A stretch of DNA of 64,000 nucleotides from Cryobacterium sp. MP_M3 (GTDB lineage: Bacteria; Actinomycetota; Actinomycetes; Actinomycetales; Microbacteriaceae), in the NCBI RefSeq assembly GCF_015752155.1, contig NZ_JADOVI010000009.1:62001-126000 (forward strand). Direction: 5' to 3'. Made by a program: the position numbers and the translations under genes. The notes beneath the pieces are model-generated. The model saw only the letters and a program-made list of their open reading frames with translations. It ran no database searches and was not told where the DNA came from. Shown piece after piece: positions 54,417 through 62,799 of the stretch (the stretch's first letter is position 1; the number at the start of each line of letters is the position of its first letter).

Positions 54417-54593
54417 TCAGGACTCCGCGGGGAGCCGCCGGTGAACCTCATCGGTCAGGGCGTCCAGGGCCCGGCAGATGCTCACGAGAGCCTCTTCGAC
54501 GCCCCGCGGGGCCGCGCCGTCTTCCTTGATGGTGTTGATGTGCCCCTCGAGCAGGCCGAGCTGGGTCTGGACGATCGTCATGTTGTCAACCAT
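54417..54593 (-). CDS. Small hypothetical protein (58 aa)
   Basis: The product MVDNMTIVQTQLGLLEGHIN continues with an Ala/Leu/Glu-rich helix (ALVSICRALDALTDEVHRRL) and is probably all-helical. The ATG at 54593 or 54581 has no strong ribosome site. It is convergent with the PPOX gene with 4 bases between the stops. No family recognised. Confidence 0.5.
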   Translation of the reverse strand: MVDNMTIVQTQLGLLEGHINTIKEDGAAPRGVEEALVSICRALDALTDEVHRRLPAES

Positions 54594-54701
54594 CAACCCA
54601 GCGTAGGCGGGCCGCCGAGGCCGCTCGTCCGACGGGTCGTCGGGATCGACGTCGCCGCCCGAACCTGACCGGGTCCGGGCTCGATGACAGATGATGGAGT
54701 C

Positions 54702-55853
54702 ATGAGTACACCGCGCGTTCGCCGGGTCGTCGGCGCGGCCGTCGTGCTGCTGATCGCGCTCGCCGCGGCAGCGCTGTGGCAGGCCCACGGCCCGCAGGCC
54801 GGGGTCTCCGGGGCCCCGCCCGGCCCGGCGAGCTCCCCGGCCGCCTCGGCCCACCCCGGGGTCGGGCACATCACGGTGATCAACCTCGAGAACAAGGGCT
54901 ACGACCAGACCTGGGGTTCCGGCTCGCCGGCTCCCTATCTGTCGTCCACCCTCCGCGCCCAGGGCGTGCTCCTCACCCAGTACTTCGGGGTGGCCCACCA
55001 CTCGCTACCGAACTACATCGCGCAGATCTCGGGCCAGGGCCCGAATCCGCAGACCCAGTCCGACTGCCAGACCTACACCGCGTTCGACCAGACCGGCACG
55101 GCGGCGTTCGGCCAGGCCGTCGGCGAGGGCTGCGTCTTCCCGGCCGGCGTGCCCACGGTCGCCGGCCAGCTCACCGACACCGGCCGCACCTGGAAGGGGT
55201 ACTCGGAGGACATGGGGGAGTCCTGCCGGCATCCGGCGCCCGGCACCCGGGACGACACCCAGCGGGCCAGGCCCGGCGACCAGTATGCGGCCCGGCACAA
55301 CCCGTTCGTCTACTTCGCCGGCATCACCGGCTCGCCGGACTGCGCCCGCAACGTGCTGGACCTTGACGCTCTGCCCGCCGCCCTGTCCGCCGTCGACAGC
55401 ACCCCGAACCTCGCGATCATCACCCCGAACCTCTGCCACGACGGCCACGACGCGCCCTGCGTCGACGGGGAGGCCGGCGGCCTGGCCGCGGCCGACGGGT
55501 GGCTGCGGGAGTGGGTGCCGCGCATCCTCGCCTCGCCCGCGTTCCGGCAGGACGGCATGCTCGTGATCACCTTCGACGAATCCGACAGTGTGGCAGCCGA
55601 CTCGACCGCCTGCTGCGGCGAGTCGGCCGGGCCGAACGCAGACCGGCCCGGCATCGACGGCCCCGGCGGCGGCCGGGTCGGCGCCCTCGTGCTCTCCCCG
55701 TTCATCGCGGGAGGCACCGAATCGAACACGCCCTACAACCACTACAGCCTGCTCGCGAGCATCGAGGATGCCTTCGGCCTGCCCTACCTCGGCTACGCCT
55801 CCACACCGGGGCTGGCCCGGTTCGGGGCGGATGTCTTCAACATCGCACCCTGA
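54702..55853 (+). CDS. Secreted phosphoesterase / acid phosphatase-like protein
   Basis: A 383-residue exported protein. An N-terminal signal or anchor segment (VVGAAVVLLIALAAAALW) is followed by HITVINLENKGYDQTWG, the metal/nucleophile region of the phosphoesterase family that includes AcpA and phospholipase C. HHSLPNYIAQISGQ, ITPNLCHDGHD and VITFDESD are further family motifs with metal ligands. It should release phosphate from outside substrates. The ATG at 54702 has GGAG close upstream; ATG 54684 is an alternative. It lies between two NERD paralogues, and a fossil of its C-terminus lies after the first one. Confidence 0.85.
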   Translation: MSTPRVRRVVGAAVVLLIALAAAALWQAHGPQAGVSGAPPGPASSPAASAHPGVGHITVINLENKGYDQTWGSGSPAPYLSSTLRAQGVLLTQYFGVAHHSLPNYIAQISGQGPNPQTQSDCQTYTAFDQTGTAAFGQAVGEGCVFPAGVPTVAGQLTDTGRTWKGYSEDMGESCRHPAPGTRDDTQRARPGDQYAARHNPFVYFAGITGSPDCARNVLDLDALPAALSAVDSTPNLAIITPNLCHDGHDAPCVDGEAGGLAAADGWLREWVPRILASPAFRQDGMLVITFDESDSVAADSTACCGESAGPNADRPGIDGPGGGRVGALVLSPFIAGGTESNTPYNHYSLLASIEDAFGLPYLGYASTPGLARFGADVFNIAP

Positions 55854-55900
55854 CCGGTTCGCCACGCCCCGGCCTGGGCCCGATTGCCGGATGGCTCTGT

Positions 55901-55921
55901 AATATTGGCCGCTGGGGGAAT
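55901..55921 (+). promoter_or_regulatory. Conserved 21-bp upstream motif, copy 1
   Basis: A 21-bp motif starting AATATT and containing CGCTGGGGG is placed directly before the NERD gene start. It matches the sequence at 56768-56788 at 17 of 21 positions. The AATATT may be part of a -10 element. Confidence 0.5.
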
Positions 55922-55927
55922 ACCGCG

Positions 55928-56737
55928 ATGGCAGTAAGCAGGACCAGCATGCGGCAGCGTTTCGCCGCACAGTTCATTATCGAGAAGCTCCTCCGCGAGC
56001 AGGAGACCAAGCCGCCGCGCGGCAGGCTGGACCGATTCCTCGGCCGCACGCCGCTCGCCGCCGCCAGCGTGGGCTGGTACGACGGCGCCGAGGGCGAGAT
56101 CGAGGTCGGCGCACAGCTGGCCACGCTGCCGCCGGAGTGGGCTGTGTTCCACGCCCTGCCGATCGGCGGCCACGGCTGGGACATCGACCACGTGCTGGTC
56201 GGCCCGGGCGGGGTCGTCACCATCAACACCAAGCAGCACCGCGGCCAGCACGTGTCGGTGGAGCGGCGCACGGTGCTCGTCGGGGAACGCTCCGTGCCTT
56301 ACATCCGGCATGCCCGGTTCGAGGCCGAGCGCATCACACTCCTGCTTCAGGGACGGCGCCCGCTGGCCGACCCCGTGCACCCGGCGGTCGTGTTCGTCAA
56401 CCCGCGCTCGCTGCGCTACCGGAGCCTCCCCGACGATGTGAAAGTCGTCGACGCCCGTCACCTGGTCGAGTGGCTGACCGGACTTCCGGTCGTCCTGGGG
56501 CCGGCCGCGCGCCTCGGGATCATCGAGGTGCTCGACAACCCGGAGATGTGGGAGGGGCTGCCCGTCGACGGCGGCGCCGGGCTGATGGAACGCTTCACCG
56601 CACTCGAGGCGGAGGTGCGCGCGGCCCGGCTGCAACGCCGGGTGCTCTGCCCGCTCGAGCTCGCCCTGGGCGGCGCCGTGTCCGCCGGTCTGATCGTCGT
56701 GTTCGCCGGGTTGATCGGCACCCTGTTCGGCGGCTGA
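55928..56737 (+). CDS. NERD-domain protein with intact catalytic motif
   Basis: A 269-residue protein. The NERD domain runs from about residue 52: EGEIEVGAQLATLPPEWAVF, DIDHVLVGPGGVVTINTK near 86-103, with the expected acidic residues and lysine of the PD-(D/E)XK-like fold. A C-terminal hydrophobic segment (LALGGAVSAGLIVVFAGLIG) suggests membrane anchoring with the domain in the cytosol. It is a paralogue of the gene at 53019-53840. The ATG at 55928 has GGGGGAA 7 bases upstream. Its upstream motif is shared with the next gene, so the two are probably co-regulated. Confidence 0.83.
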   Translation: MAVSRTSMRQRFAAQFIIEKLLREQETKPPRGRLDRFLGRTPLAAASVGWYDGAEGEIEVGAQLATLPPEWAVFHALPIGGHGWDIDHVLVGPGGVVTINTKQHRGQHVSVERRTVLVGERSVPYIRHARFEAERITLLLQGRRPLADPVHPAVVFVNPRSLRYRSLPDDVKVVDARHLVEWLTGLPVVLGPAARLGIIEVLDNPEMWEGLPVDGGAGLMERFTALEAEVRAARLQRRVLCPLELALGGAVSAGLIVVFAGLIGTLFGG

Positions 56738-56767
56738 GACTGAGCAGAATGCACCGCCTACACCGCG

Positions 56768-56788
56768 AATATTAACGGCTGGGGCAAT
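56768..56788 (+). promoter_or_regulatory. Conserved 21-bp upstream motif, copy 2
   Basis: The second copy of the AATATT...GGCTGGGG motif, about 60 bases before the 639-residue protein gene; it is followed by an imperfect hairpin (GGCTGGG / CCCAGCC). Confidence 0.5.
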
Positions 56789-56850
56789 TCTCCCAGCCGC
56801 CGGGCGTACCCTCGACATACGGTCCGTCACGAAGGCCGGGAGGGGAGCCA

Positions 56851-58770
56851 GTGGTGTACACCCGTGTGGAATCAAGCACCGCGGTACAGAAATTGGCGAT
56901 CGGACTGCACGATTGCGCCCGGGATCGGCCGTGGGTCGTCGTTTCGTCACCGTTCGGCACGAGCGTGCCCGAAATCGGGATCGACCAGCTGTCGACCCAG
57001 ATCGGCGACGTGGCCAAGGTCTTCCTGATCGAGACCGGCGAGCTCACCCGGCAACTCGGCGACTTGTTGCCGCCGCAGTTCCAGGTCTACGGCAGCGCCG
57101 GCCGCTCCTACCCGATCGGCCCGGACGCGTTCGCCGACCTGTCCCGTTCCCGCCTCCGGTTCACCCACGGCGACCCGCAGCACGCCACCGACCAGCTGGT
57201 GACGGATGCCCTCGCCCACGCCCACCAGGCCGGCCTCTTCGCGCTCGCCCCGGCATCCGTCATCACCGTCACCGGCACCGTCAAGGGCTTCCTGCTCGGC
57301 GGCTCCCGCGCCCTCGTCGAACTCGACGACGGCGGGATGGCCACCGTGTGGCAGGAACTCACCTACCCTCCCGTGCCGCTGGACTGGACCCTCGTGCCCG
57401 GCCAGCGCGTGCAGGGTGCCCTCGACGCGCCCACCCACCGGCTCAACGTGGAGGTCAAGCCGCCGACGAACGCGGCGATCGCCCAGCGTTTCCCGAACGG
57501 CAGCATCACCCTCGCCCTCGTGCAGAAGGTCAGCGCGCAACGCGCCGTGCTCGCCCTGCACCCGCACCTCTCCTTCACCATCACCCGCGCCGACATCTCC
57601 CCGAACCCGCTGGACAAGGTCGACGCACTCCTCTCCGAGGGCGACGTGGTGGCCGCGCGGGTCATCCACCTGCCCAGCGGTGCCCTGCACCTGTGCCTGA
57701 GCGACGTCGACGACGACGAGCCCGTGCTACCGCCGCTCTCCGCCGTGCGCAACGGTCCGCCGTGGCTGCGCGAGAACCGTCCGCTGCTGCCGGTCGTGGA
57801 GGACGACGAGCACGCCGACGAGCCCGTACTCGAGCCTGCCTCGGCGCAGAGCCCGGTTGAGTACGCACGGGCGCAGGCGGCCTCCGAACTGGCCGAGACC
57901 TCCCAGGCCGAGCTCGTGGCCCTCGCGGCGATGGCCCACCTCGACGAGTCGTTTCGCCCGCCGCGCCCGTCTCCCGGCCCGGGCCGCAGCCACGCGGTTC
58001 GCCACCCGACCGCACCGGCGATCCCGTTCCGCGTCGCGCCGATGCCGGCCCCGCCCGTCCATCCGCACTCCGCCCTGCAGTCAACCCAGCTCTCCCTCGC
58101 CGAGGCGAAGGCGCGCATCACCCGCCTCGAGGCCCAGCTCGTCGAGGCCGGCGCGACCGACTCCGACCTGGCCAAGTTGCGCGAGCAGGCACGTTCGGCG
58201 CAGCTGCAGCTGCGCGACGCCCTCGTCGAACTCGGAACGCTCCGCCACACCGTCGCCGAACTGCGCGACGAGCAACGCACCCAGAAACGGATGCTGCGGG
58301 AGTCCCGCCGCACCGTCGCCGCGCCTCCGGCCTCCAGCGAATACGAAACCCGCCGCGCACAGTGGGAGGACGCCTCCGGCTGGGTGCGCCACGAGATCCT
58401 GCTTGCCTGGGTCGACCGGGTACCCGAATCCGACCGGGAGGAATGGCCGCTCCCGCACAGCTACGTGCTCAGCGACCGCTTCGCGGACTCGCTGTCCGGG
58501 CTCGACGACGGCCAGCTGGCCAAGGCGTTCAAGGCATCCGTCGACGTGCTGACCGGGCGGGTGAAGACCCTCACCGGGCGGCACCTGCACGCGCTGCGCC
58601 AGGGCGCCGGCGCGGCCGACCCGCACCTGCTGCGCTGGGACGGCGCCCGGTGCATGCGCGTCTCCATCGAGCAGAACACGCCGGCCGCCCGCCGGATGCA
58701 CTTCTGGCAGAAGCCCGACGGCGGGATCGAACTGATCCGCATCGTCACGCACGACGACATGGAGGCTTAG
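56851..58770 (+). CDS. Unknown multidomain protein (S1-like, coiled-coil, conserved C-terminal domain)
   Basis: A 639-residue cytosolic-type protein. I do not recognise a named family. Residues 1-125 form an alpha/beta domain (WVVVSSPFG...GDVAKVFLIETGELTRQLG, then QVYGSAGRSYPIGPD). Residues 135-205 and 210-290 resemble two OB/S1-type RNA-binding units (GTVKGFLLGGSRALVELDDG; SITLALVQKVSAQRAVLALHP). An acidic/Pro-rich linker spans about 290-410, a coiled coil about 412-490 (LAEAKARITRLEAQL...LVELGTLRHTVAEL). The last ~130 residues are a distinct domain ending ARRMHFWQKPDGGIELIRIV and HDDMEA, somewhat reminiscent of RelE-type folds. GTG 56851 has GGGAGGGGAG upstream (an ORF with V-Y-T-R start). 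Context is the NERD pair and the shared upstream motif. Confidence 0.75.
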   Translation: MVYTRVESSTAVQKLAIGLHDCARDRPWVVVSSPFGTSVPEIGIDQLSTQIGDVAKVFLIETGELTRQLGDLLPPQFQVYGSAGRSYPIGPDAFADLSRSRLRFTHGDPQHATDQLVTDALAHAHQAGLFALAPASVITVTGTVKGFLLGGSRALVELDDGGMATVWQELTYPPVPLDWTLVPGQRVQGALDAPTHRLNVEVKPPTNAAIAQRFPNGSITLALVQKVSAQRAVLALHPHLSFTITRADISPNPLDKVDALLSEGDVVAARVIHLPSGALHLCLSDVDDDEPVLPPLSAVRNGPPWLRENRPLLPVVEDDEHADEPVLEPASAQSPVEYARAQAASELAETSQAELVALAAMAHLDESFRPPRPSPGPGRSHAVRHPTAPAIPFRVAPMPAPPVHPHSALQSTQLSLAEAKARITRLEAQLVEAGATDSDLAKLREQARSAQLQLRDALVELGTLRHTVAELRDEQRTQKRMLRESRRTVAAPPASSEYETRRAQWEDASGWVRHEILLAWVDRVPESDREEWPLPHSYVLSDRFADSLSGLDDGQLAKAFKASVDVLTGRVKTLTGRHLHALRQGAGAADPHLLRWDGARCMRVSIEQNTPAARRMHFWQKPDGGIELIRIVTHDDMEA

Positions 58771-58787
58771 GCCGTATCGTCGTCAGC

Positions 58788-59306
58788 ATGCCCCATTCGC
58801 TTCGCCCGCTGCTCCCGCACGATGCCGCCCAGGTTCTGCGGCTGAACAACGCCGCCGTCCCGGCGGTGAACGCCCTCGACGAGGCGAGCCTCGCCGCGCT
58901 GCTGGCCGAGTGCGCCGTCGCCGTGGTGGTCACCACGGATGCCGCGCCCGATCAGGTGCTCGGCTTCGCCATCGTCTTCGCCGCGGACGCCGACTACGCC
59001 AGCGAGAACTACCGTTGGTTCGCGGAGCGGTCCCGGGAGTTCCTCTACGTGGACCGCATCGTGGTGGCCGAGGGGGCCCGCGGCCAGGGGCTGGGCGAGG
59101 TGCTGTACCGATCGATCTTCGACTCGGCCGAGGCATCGGCGGCCGTCGTCGTGTTCTGCGAGGTCAACATCGAACCCCCGAACCCGGGTTCGCTGGCGTT
59201 CCATTCCCGCCTCGGTTTCGCCCAGATCGGCCGGCAGTCCACCAAGAACGACACCGTCGTGGTGGCGCTCCTGGCCGCCTCGGTCGGGGAGTTCGCCGAC
59301 CGCTGA
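58788..59306 (+). CDS. GNAT family N-acetyltransferase
   Basis: A 172-residue acetyltransferase. The acetyl-CoA motif is VDRIVVAEGARGQGLGEVLY near residues 87-106 (Q/RxxGxG/A type), and the C-terminal FHSRLGFAQIGRQ is the usual beta-strand 7 region. It acetylates a small amine or protein N-terminus; substrate unknown. The ATG at 58788 follows the upstream stop by 17 bases, so it may be part of the same transcript as the 639-residue protein. Confidence 0.87.
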   Translation: MPHSLRPLLPHDAAQVLRLNNAAVPAVNALDEASLAALLAECAVAVVVTTDAAPDQVLGFAIVFAADADYASENYRWFAERSREFLYVDRIVVAEGARGQGLGEVLYRSIFDSAEASAAVVVFCEVNIEPPNPGSLAFHSRLGFAQIGRQSTKNDTVVVALLAASVGEFADR

Positions 59307-59313
59307 CCGGGCG

Positions 59314-59751
59314 TCACTCGAGCACTGCCAAAGCCTTCCCATACTTCGCGGCCAGGTGCTCCCGCACGCTGACGTCCAGTTGCGCCACCCTCCACGGCTC
59401 GAGATTGTCGGCGATATCGGCGCGCTTCACGGCGAGGGCGATCGGGTTGGCGCGGATGCCGGCGTAATAGTCGGCGTCGCTCACGGCATCCGTTCGGGTG
59501 AGCAGTTCGACCGCGGCGACGACGCCGCCGGGGATGCCGGCGGCCAGCAGGTCGCTGGGGGAGACATCCGTGTCCTCGAGCACGTCGTGCAGCCAGGCGG
59601 TCGCCTGCCCCAGCGGGTCGACGAGACGTTCGGCGACCCGGCGGGGGTGATCGATGTAGGCGGCACCCAGCTTGTCGACCTGGCCGCGGTGAGCGGCCGT
59701 GGCGATGGACCGGGCGGTGGCGACGAACGGTGCGACTGCTGTGCCTGGCAT
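59314..59751 (-). CDS. HD-domain (p)ppGpp hydrolase-like protein
   Basis: A 145-residue protein. Metal-binding residues of the HD superfamily are His21 (AHRGQVDK), His55-Asp56 (WLHDVLED) with the following Glu-Asp, and a later Asp in KRADIADNL. This is the short RelA/SpoT hydrolase-only architecture (MESH1-like). It would degrade (p)ppGpp or related nucleotides. ATG 59751 has GGGGG 7 bases upstream; the longer frame is rejected. Convergent with the GNAT gene. Confidence 0.86.
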   Translation of the reverse strand: MPGTAVAPFVATARSIATAAHRGQVDKLGAAYIDHPRRVAERLVDPLGQATAWLHDVLEDTDVSPSDLLAAGIPGGVVAAVELLTRTDAVSDADYYAGIRANPIALAVKRADIADNLEPWRVAQLDVSVREHLAAKYGKALAVLE

Positions 59752-59972
59752 GATGATCCCCCTGGGGTAGTGCGATCGAGAGTGAGTGCACGGCCGGCCG
59801 AACCTGGAGTCCAATGGGCGCCTGCTCGGCACACGGTAGCGCGCCCCCGTGAACGGGGGAAGTCTCCGTGAGAAAACCGGCAAAACAACCCCTTTCGTGC
59901 ACCCCGCACTGGGGGTACATTCCGTGACGTCGTCGGGGTCGGATCCGGCCCCGGGCTGCTAGGTTCGAACCA

Positions 59973-59990
59973 GGTGGTCATCCGACCACC
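59973..59990 (+). other. Seven-base-pair hairpin before the riboswitch
   Basis: GGTGGTC (59973-59979) pairs with GACCACC (59984-59990) around an ATCC loop, just upstream of the riboswitch P1 stem. The 703-base stretch 59752-60454 has no ordinary gene: it holds this hairpin, the riboswitch, a 50-codon ORF and three further hairpins. Confidence 0.5.
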
Positions 59991-60000
59991 GGCGAGACGG

Positions 60001-60087
60001 TTCATACGTCTTTCGCAAGGGCACACCCGTTGAGAAACGGGGTCGCAAAGGCACGGGACCTTCGGGTCAGCCGGCCTACCGAATGAA
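60001..60087 (+). promoter_or_regulatory. Cyclic di-GMP-I (GEMM) riboswitch candidate
   Basis: The region has the order expected for a GEMM-I aptamer: a short P1 (TTCAT 60001-60005 with ATGAA 60083-60087), CGCAAGGGCACA, the P2 stem CCCGTT/AACGGG closed by a GAGA GNRA-type tetraloop (60026-60041), the conserved GTCGCAAAGGCACGGG (60042-60057), then a P3 arm GGACC-TTCG-GGTC and CAGCCGGCCTACCG. It lies upstream of a methyl-accepting chemotaxis protein operon, a common location for this riboswitch. An AGGG just 3' of P1 and an ATG at 60102 suggest translational control of the small ORF. Confidence 0.75.
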
Positions 60088-60101
60088 TAGGGCCGAAGCA
60101 G

Positions 60102-60254
60102 ATGAGCTTTCCACTCCTGGAGACCGACGCCCGCGTCAAGTCCGATGGTCTGACGCAGCCTGATGCCACCCTGACTGTGCCCGCAGTCGACAGCCCCGTT
60201 GCGACGGCGGCCGTCACCCCACAAACTCCATCAATCCGTCGTCGACTTGGGTAA
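60102..60254 (+). CDS. Small ORF downstream of the riboswitch (50 aa)
   Basis: The product begins MSFPLLETDARVKSDGLTQP, is rich in Thr, Pro, Val and Ala, and ends IRRRLG. ATG 60102 is 15 bases after the riboswitch, with AGGG at 60089-60092 in a suitable position. A 9-bp hairpin (60235-60243 with 60258-60266) spans its stop codon. No known domain. It could be a real riboswitch-controlled peptide or only a leader. Confidence 0.45.
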   Translation: MSFPLLETDARVKSDGLTQPDATLTVPAVDSPVATAAVTPQTPSIRRRLG

Positions 60255-60306
60255 GCAGACGACGGACTGAGGGAAGTCAGGTCGACCTTCGGGTGGCCGC
60301 CCTGAC
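60235..60306 (+). other. Two hairpins between small ORF and MCP
   Basis: A perfect 9-bp stem pairs 60235-60243 with 60258-60266, followed by a second hairpin with GTCAGG (60276-60281) pairing CCTGAC (60301-60306) and an inner ACC-TTCG-GGT. Together with the terminator-like stem that follows they make a run of three structured elements before the MCP gene. Confidence 0.5.
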
Positions 60307-60319
60307 GCGGAATTGCGAT

Positions 60320-60346
60320 GGGGGACCGATTCGGGTTCGGTCCCCC
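60320..60346 (+). terminator. Strong hairpin upstream of the MCP gene
   Basis: GGGGGACCGA (60320-60329) pairs perfectly with TCGGTCCCCC (60337-60346) around a 7-nt loop. It resembles an intrinsic terminator or attenuator between the riboswitch leader and the MCP gene. Confidence 0.65.
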
Positions 60347-60454
60347 CTCGCATTCACCGCACGGCAGGGTCGCGGCCGGGCGAATCACGTCGCCATGCAC
60401 GTTCGCATATGCCGTTTGACACACACTCAGCACTAGAAAGACCGGTAGTAAACC

Positions 60455-62311
60455 ATGGCCAGGAAACCATTCGGCCGCCTTCGGAAGCTACCGCGTCGCC
60501 TGGGAGTGCAGCTGGCGGCCGCAATGCTCGCAGTCTCCGTGCCGCTGGTCATCATTTCGACGGTTGTGCTCACCACGGACTCAGCGGCGAGCCTGACCGT
60601 GGCGGCGAAAGGCAAGGGTGTCACCCTGGCCAGGGCTGTCACGCTGCGCCTGGAAGACTGGATTGCCGAACGCAAGGTCGACGTGTCGGTTCTGGCTGTC
60701 TCGGCCGGTGACCAGCTCGACAGCCCGGTCCTCGCAACCCGCCTGGCCAAGATCGACGAGGCCTCCGGCAGTTATACGGTGATCGAGATCACGGATGTCT
60801 CCGGCGCCGTGCTCTCCACCAGCCGGCCCGGCGTCACCCTCGACCCCACCGGCCAGGACTGGTTTCGCTCAGCCGTTGCCGGCGAGTCGGTCTTCACCCC
60901 GCTGACTCTCCAGGGCGACCGGCTGCACTGGGTCATCGCGCAGCCGCTGCTGGCCGACGACGGTTCGGTGCGCGCCGTCATCGTCGCCAACCTTGATCCG
61001 ACCGCACTGAGCGGGTTGCTCAACCCTGAGCTGAGCAAGGGTGACGCTGTCATCGCGGTCGACTCGCTCCATCGCCTGATCTACAGCACGGAAACCATGG
61101 GGAATGCCACCGAGCAGTCAGCCCTGCTGGCCGGGGGGATGCTCACGACCATTGTCGACAATGGGCCCACTGCGCAGGCGGCCGGCACAGGCAAGGCGGG
61201 CACCGCGGAGTTCACTCAATCCAACGGGGTCGACGTCATCAGCGGCTTTGACGTCGTTGAGGGCCTGGACTGGGTGCTCATTGTGGAGCAGCAAGCCGAT
61301 GTCGTGCTCGCCCCGGTGGAGACTCAGGTGCAGCGGTCCATCCTGCTCGCGACCATCGGCGTGCTCTTCGCCATCCTGGCCTCTGGCGTGATGGCCTGGA
61401 GCGCCACCCGGCCGGTGCGCAAGCTGACCGCCGTCGCCCGACGGGTGACCCGCGGCGACCTGCTGGCGCGCGCGGTACCCGCCGGACCAACCGAGATGGT
61501 CCTGCTCGCCGACTCGCTCAACGCGATGCTCAACACCAGCCAGGGGCTCATCGCCCGGCTGGAGGGAGCCGGGGTCGAGGTGAATTCTGCGGCAACCGAG
61601 CTGTCGGCATCCTCCGACGAGCTCGCCGCGATCACCACCCAGCAGAGCGCCGCGGTCACCCAGGCCACCGCCACCACCGAGGAGTTGGCGCGGTCGTCGG
61701 TGGCGATCGCCGACACCGTTGACGATGTCGCTCGCCAGACGGCCGAGACCCGGCGCAATCTCGAACAGGCCGAGGCGGACATCCTCGTCTCGAGCGAGCG
61801 CACCCTGGCCCTGGCCAGCCGGGTCAACGACATCGAGTCGCTCCTGGTGCTGATCAACGACATCGCGGACCAGACCAACCTGCTCGCCCTGAACGCGGCG
61901 ATCGAGGCGGCCAGGGCCGGTGAGCACGGTCGAGGATTCGCGGTCGTCGCCGACGAGGTGCGTCGTCTGGCCGAACGATCCAAGTCCAGCGCCGGCGACA
62001 TCGCCGCGATCGTCACCGCCGTGCAGCGCGAGACCAACGCCACTGTGATGGCGATGGAAAAGGGCGCGAAGCAGATGCAGCAGGGCCTGCTCCAGCTCGA
62101 AGCGGTGACGGACGCCAACGGGCAGGTGAGCCTGACCACTCAGCAGCAGCGCAGCGCCACCGCTCAGGTCGTGGAAACCATGGAACAACTCGCCGACGCC
62201 AGCCGGCAGATCTCGATCACGGCCCGGCAGATCGCGGCCTCGGCCGGCGACCTCGCGGACCTGGCCCACACGCTGGAAAAGACCTCCGATACAGGCAACG
62301 GAGAGCAATGA
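60455..62311 (+). CDS. Methyl-accepting chemotaxis protein
   Basis: A 618-residue transmembrane receptor. Membrane segment 1 is at about 18-38, then a dCache-type extracellular sensor ([39 protein letters not shown]) to about 285, segment 2 at about 290-312, a HAMP domain ([19 protein letters not shown]) to about 365 and a cytoplasmic signalling domain whose tip is [20 protein letters not shown] and [18 protein letters not shown]. It passes ligand binding to CheA via CheW. The riboswitch upstream suggests c-di-GMP control. No good ribosome site before the ATG at 60455. CheW starts within its stop (ATGA). Confidence 0.92.
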   Translation: MARKPFGRLRKLPRRLGVQLAAAMLAVSVPLVIISTVVLTTDSAASLTVAAKGKGVTLARAVTLRLEDWIAERKVDVSVLAVSAGDQLDSPVLATRLAKIDEASGSYTVIEITDVSGAVLSTSRPGVTLDPTGQDWFRSAVAGESVFTPLTLQGDRLHWVIAQPLLADDGSVRAVIVANLDPTALSGLLNPELSKGDAVIAVDSLHRLIYSTETMGNATEQSALLAGGMLTTIVDNGPTAQAAGTGKAGTAEFTQSNGVDVISGFDVVEGLDWVLIVEQQADVVLAPVETQVQRSILLATIGVLFAILASGVMAWSATRPVRKLTAVARRVTRGDLLARAVPAGPTEMVLLADSLNAMLNTSQGLIARLEGAGVEVNSAATELSASSDELAAITTQQSAAVTQATATTEELARSSVAIADTVDDVARQTAETRRNLEQAEADILVSSERTLALASRVNDIESLLVLINDIADQTNLLALNAAIEAARAGEHGRGFAVVADEVRRLAERSKSSAGDIAAIVTAVQRETNATVMAMEKGAKQMQQGLLQLEAVTDANGQVSLTTQQQRSATAQVVETMEQLADASRQISITARQIAASAGDLADLAHTLEKTSDTGNGEQ

Positions 62312-62799
62312 CGGAAGCGCACGCGGTTCTGGTCCCCGTGGGGGAGGACCTGTTCGCCGTGTCGATCGACAGGGTGAGCCAGGTGGTCGCCGCACCGCCG
62401 CTCACCCGGCTGGTCACCGCGCCGCCGCACGTGCTCGGCCTGTTCAACCTGCGCGGGCAAATCGTTCCGCTGCTCGACACCGCCGCGCTGCTCGGCCTGC
62501 CCGCTGGGCAAGCGCCGATGTTCGCGGTCGTGCTGCTGTCCAGGCAGGGCCTGATCGCTCTCGCCGCGACCGCCTTCCCCCGTCGGGTCGGCCTTGATGA
62601 CCCCGTCGGTCCGTCCGACCTGCCCGGTACGGCGGGCAGCTACCGGGTGAAAGGGCGCGTCGTCGTGCGGCTCGACCCCGATCTTCTCCTGGCCCGGGAT
62701 CGTCCGCCGCACACCGGCAAGAGCCCGGTATCAGGGCCGCCGACCGTCGGAGCGATCGAACCCGTGAGCGCAATCGTCAGGTCCGGGTCAACCGGATGA
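62308..62799 (+). CDS. cheW: Chemotaxis coupling protein CheW
   Basis: A 163-residue protein with the CheW SH3-like fold: [21 protein letters not shown], then [20 protein letters not shown], which contains the conserved RG(Q/K)IVP(L/V) turn. It links the receptor tips to CheA. The C-terminal ~35 residues are a polar tail after the fold. ATG overlaps the MCP stop and the TGA overlaps the CheA ATG. Confidence 0.92.
   Translation: MTEAHAVLVPVGEDLFAVSIDRVSQVVAAPPLTRLVTAPPHVLGLFNLRGQIVPLLDTAALLGLPAGQAPMFAVVLLSRQGLIALAATAFPRRVGLDDPVGPSDLPGTAGSYRVKGRVVVRLDPDLLLARDRPPHTGKSPVSGPPTVGAIEPVSAIVRSGSTG

Noticed and set aside
60416..60451. Sigma-70 promoter directly before the MCP gene
   Set aside because: TTGACA is present at 60416 but no -10 hexamer lies at acceptable spacing.
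61118..62395. 425-codon minus-strand ORF opposite the MCP
   Set aside because: It is antisense to clear MCP signalling motifs and His/Gly/Arg-rich without domains.
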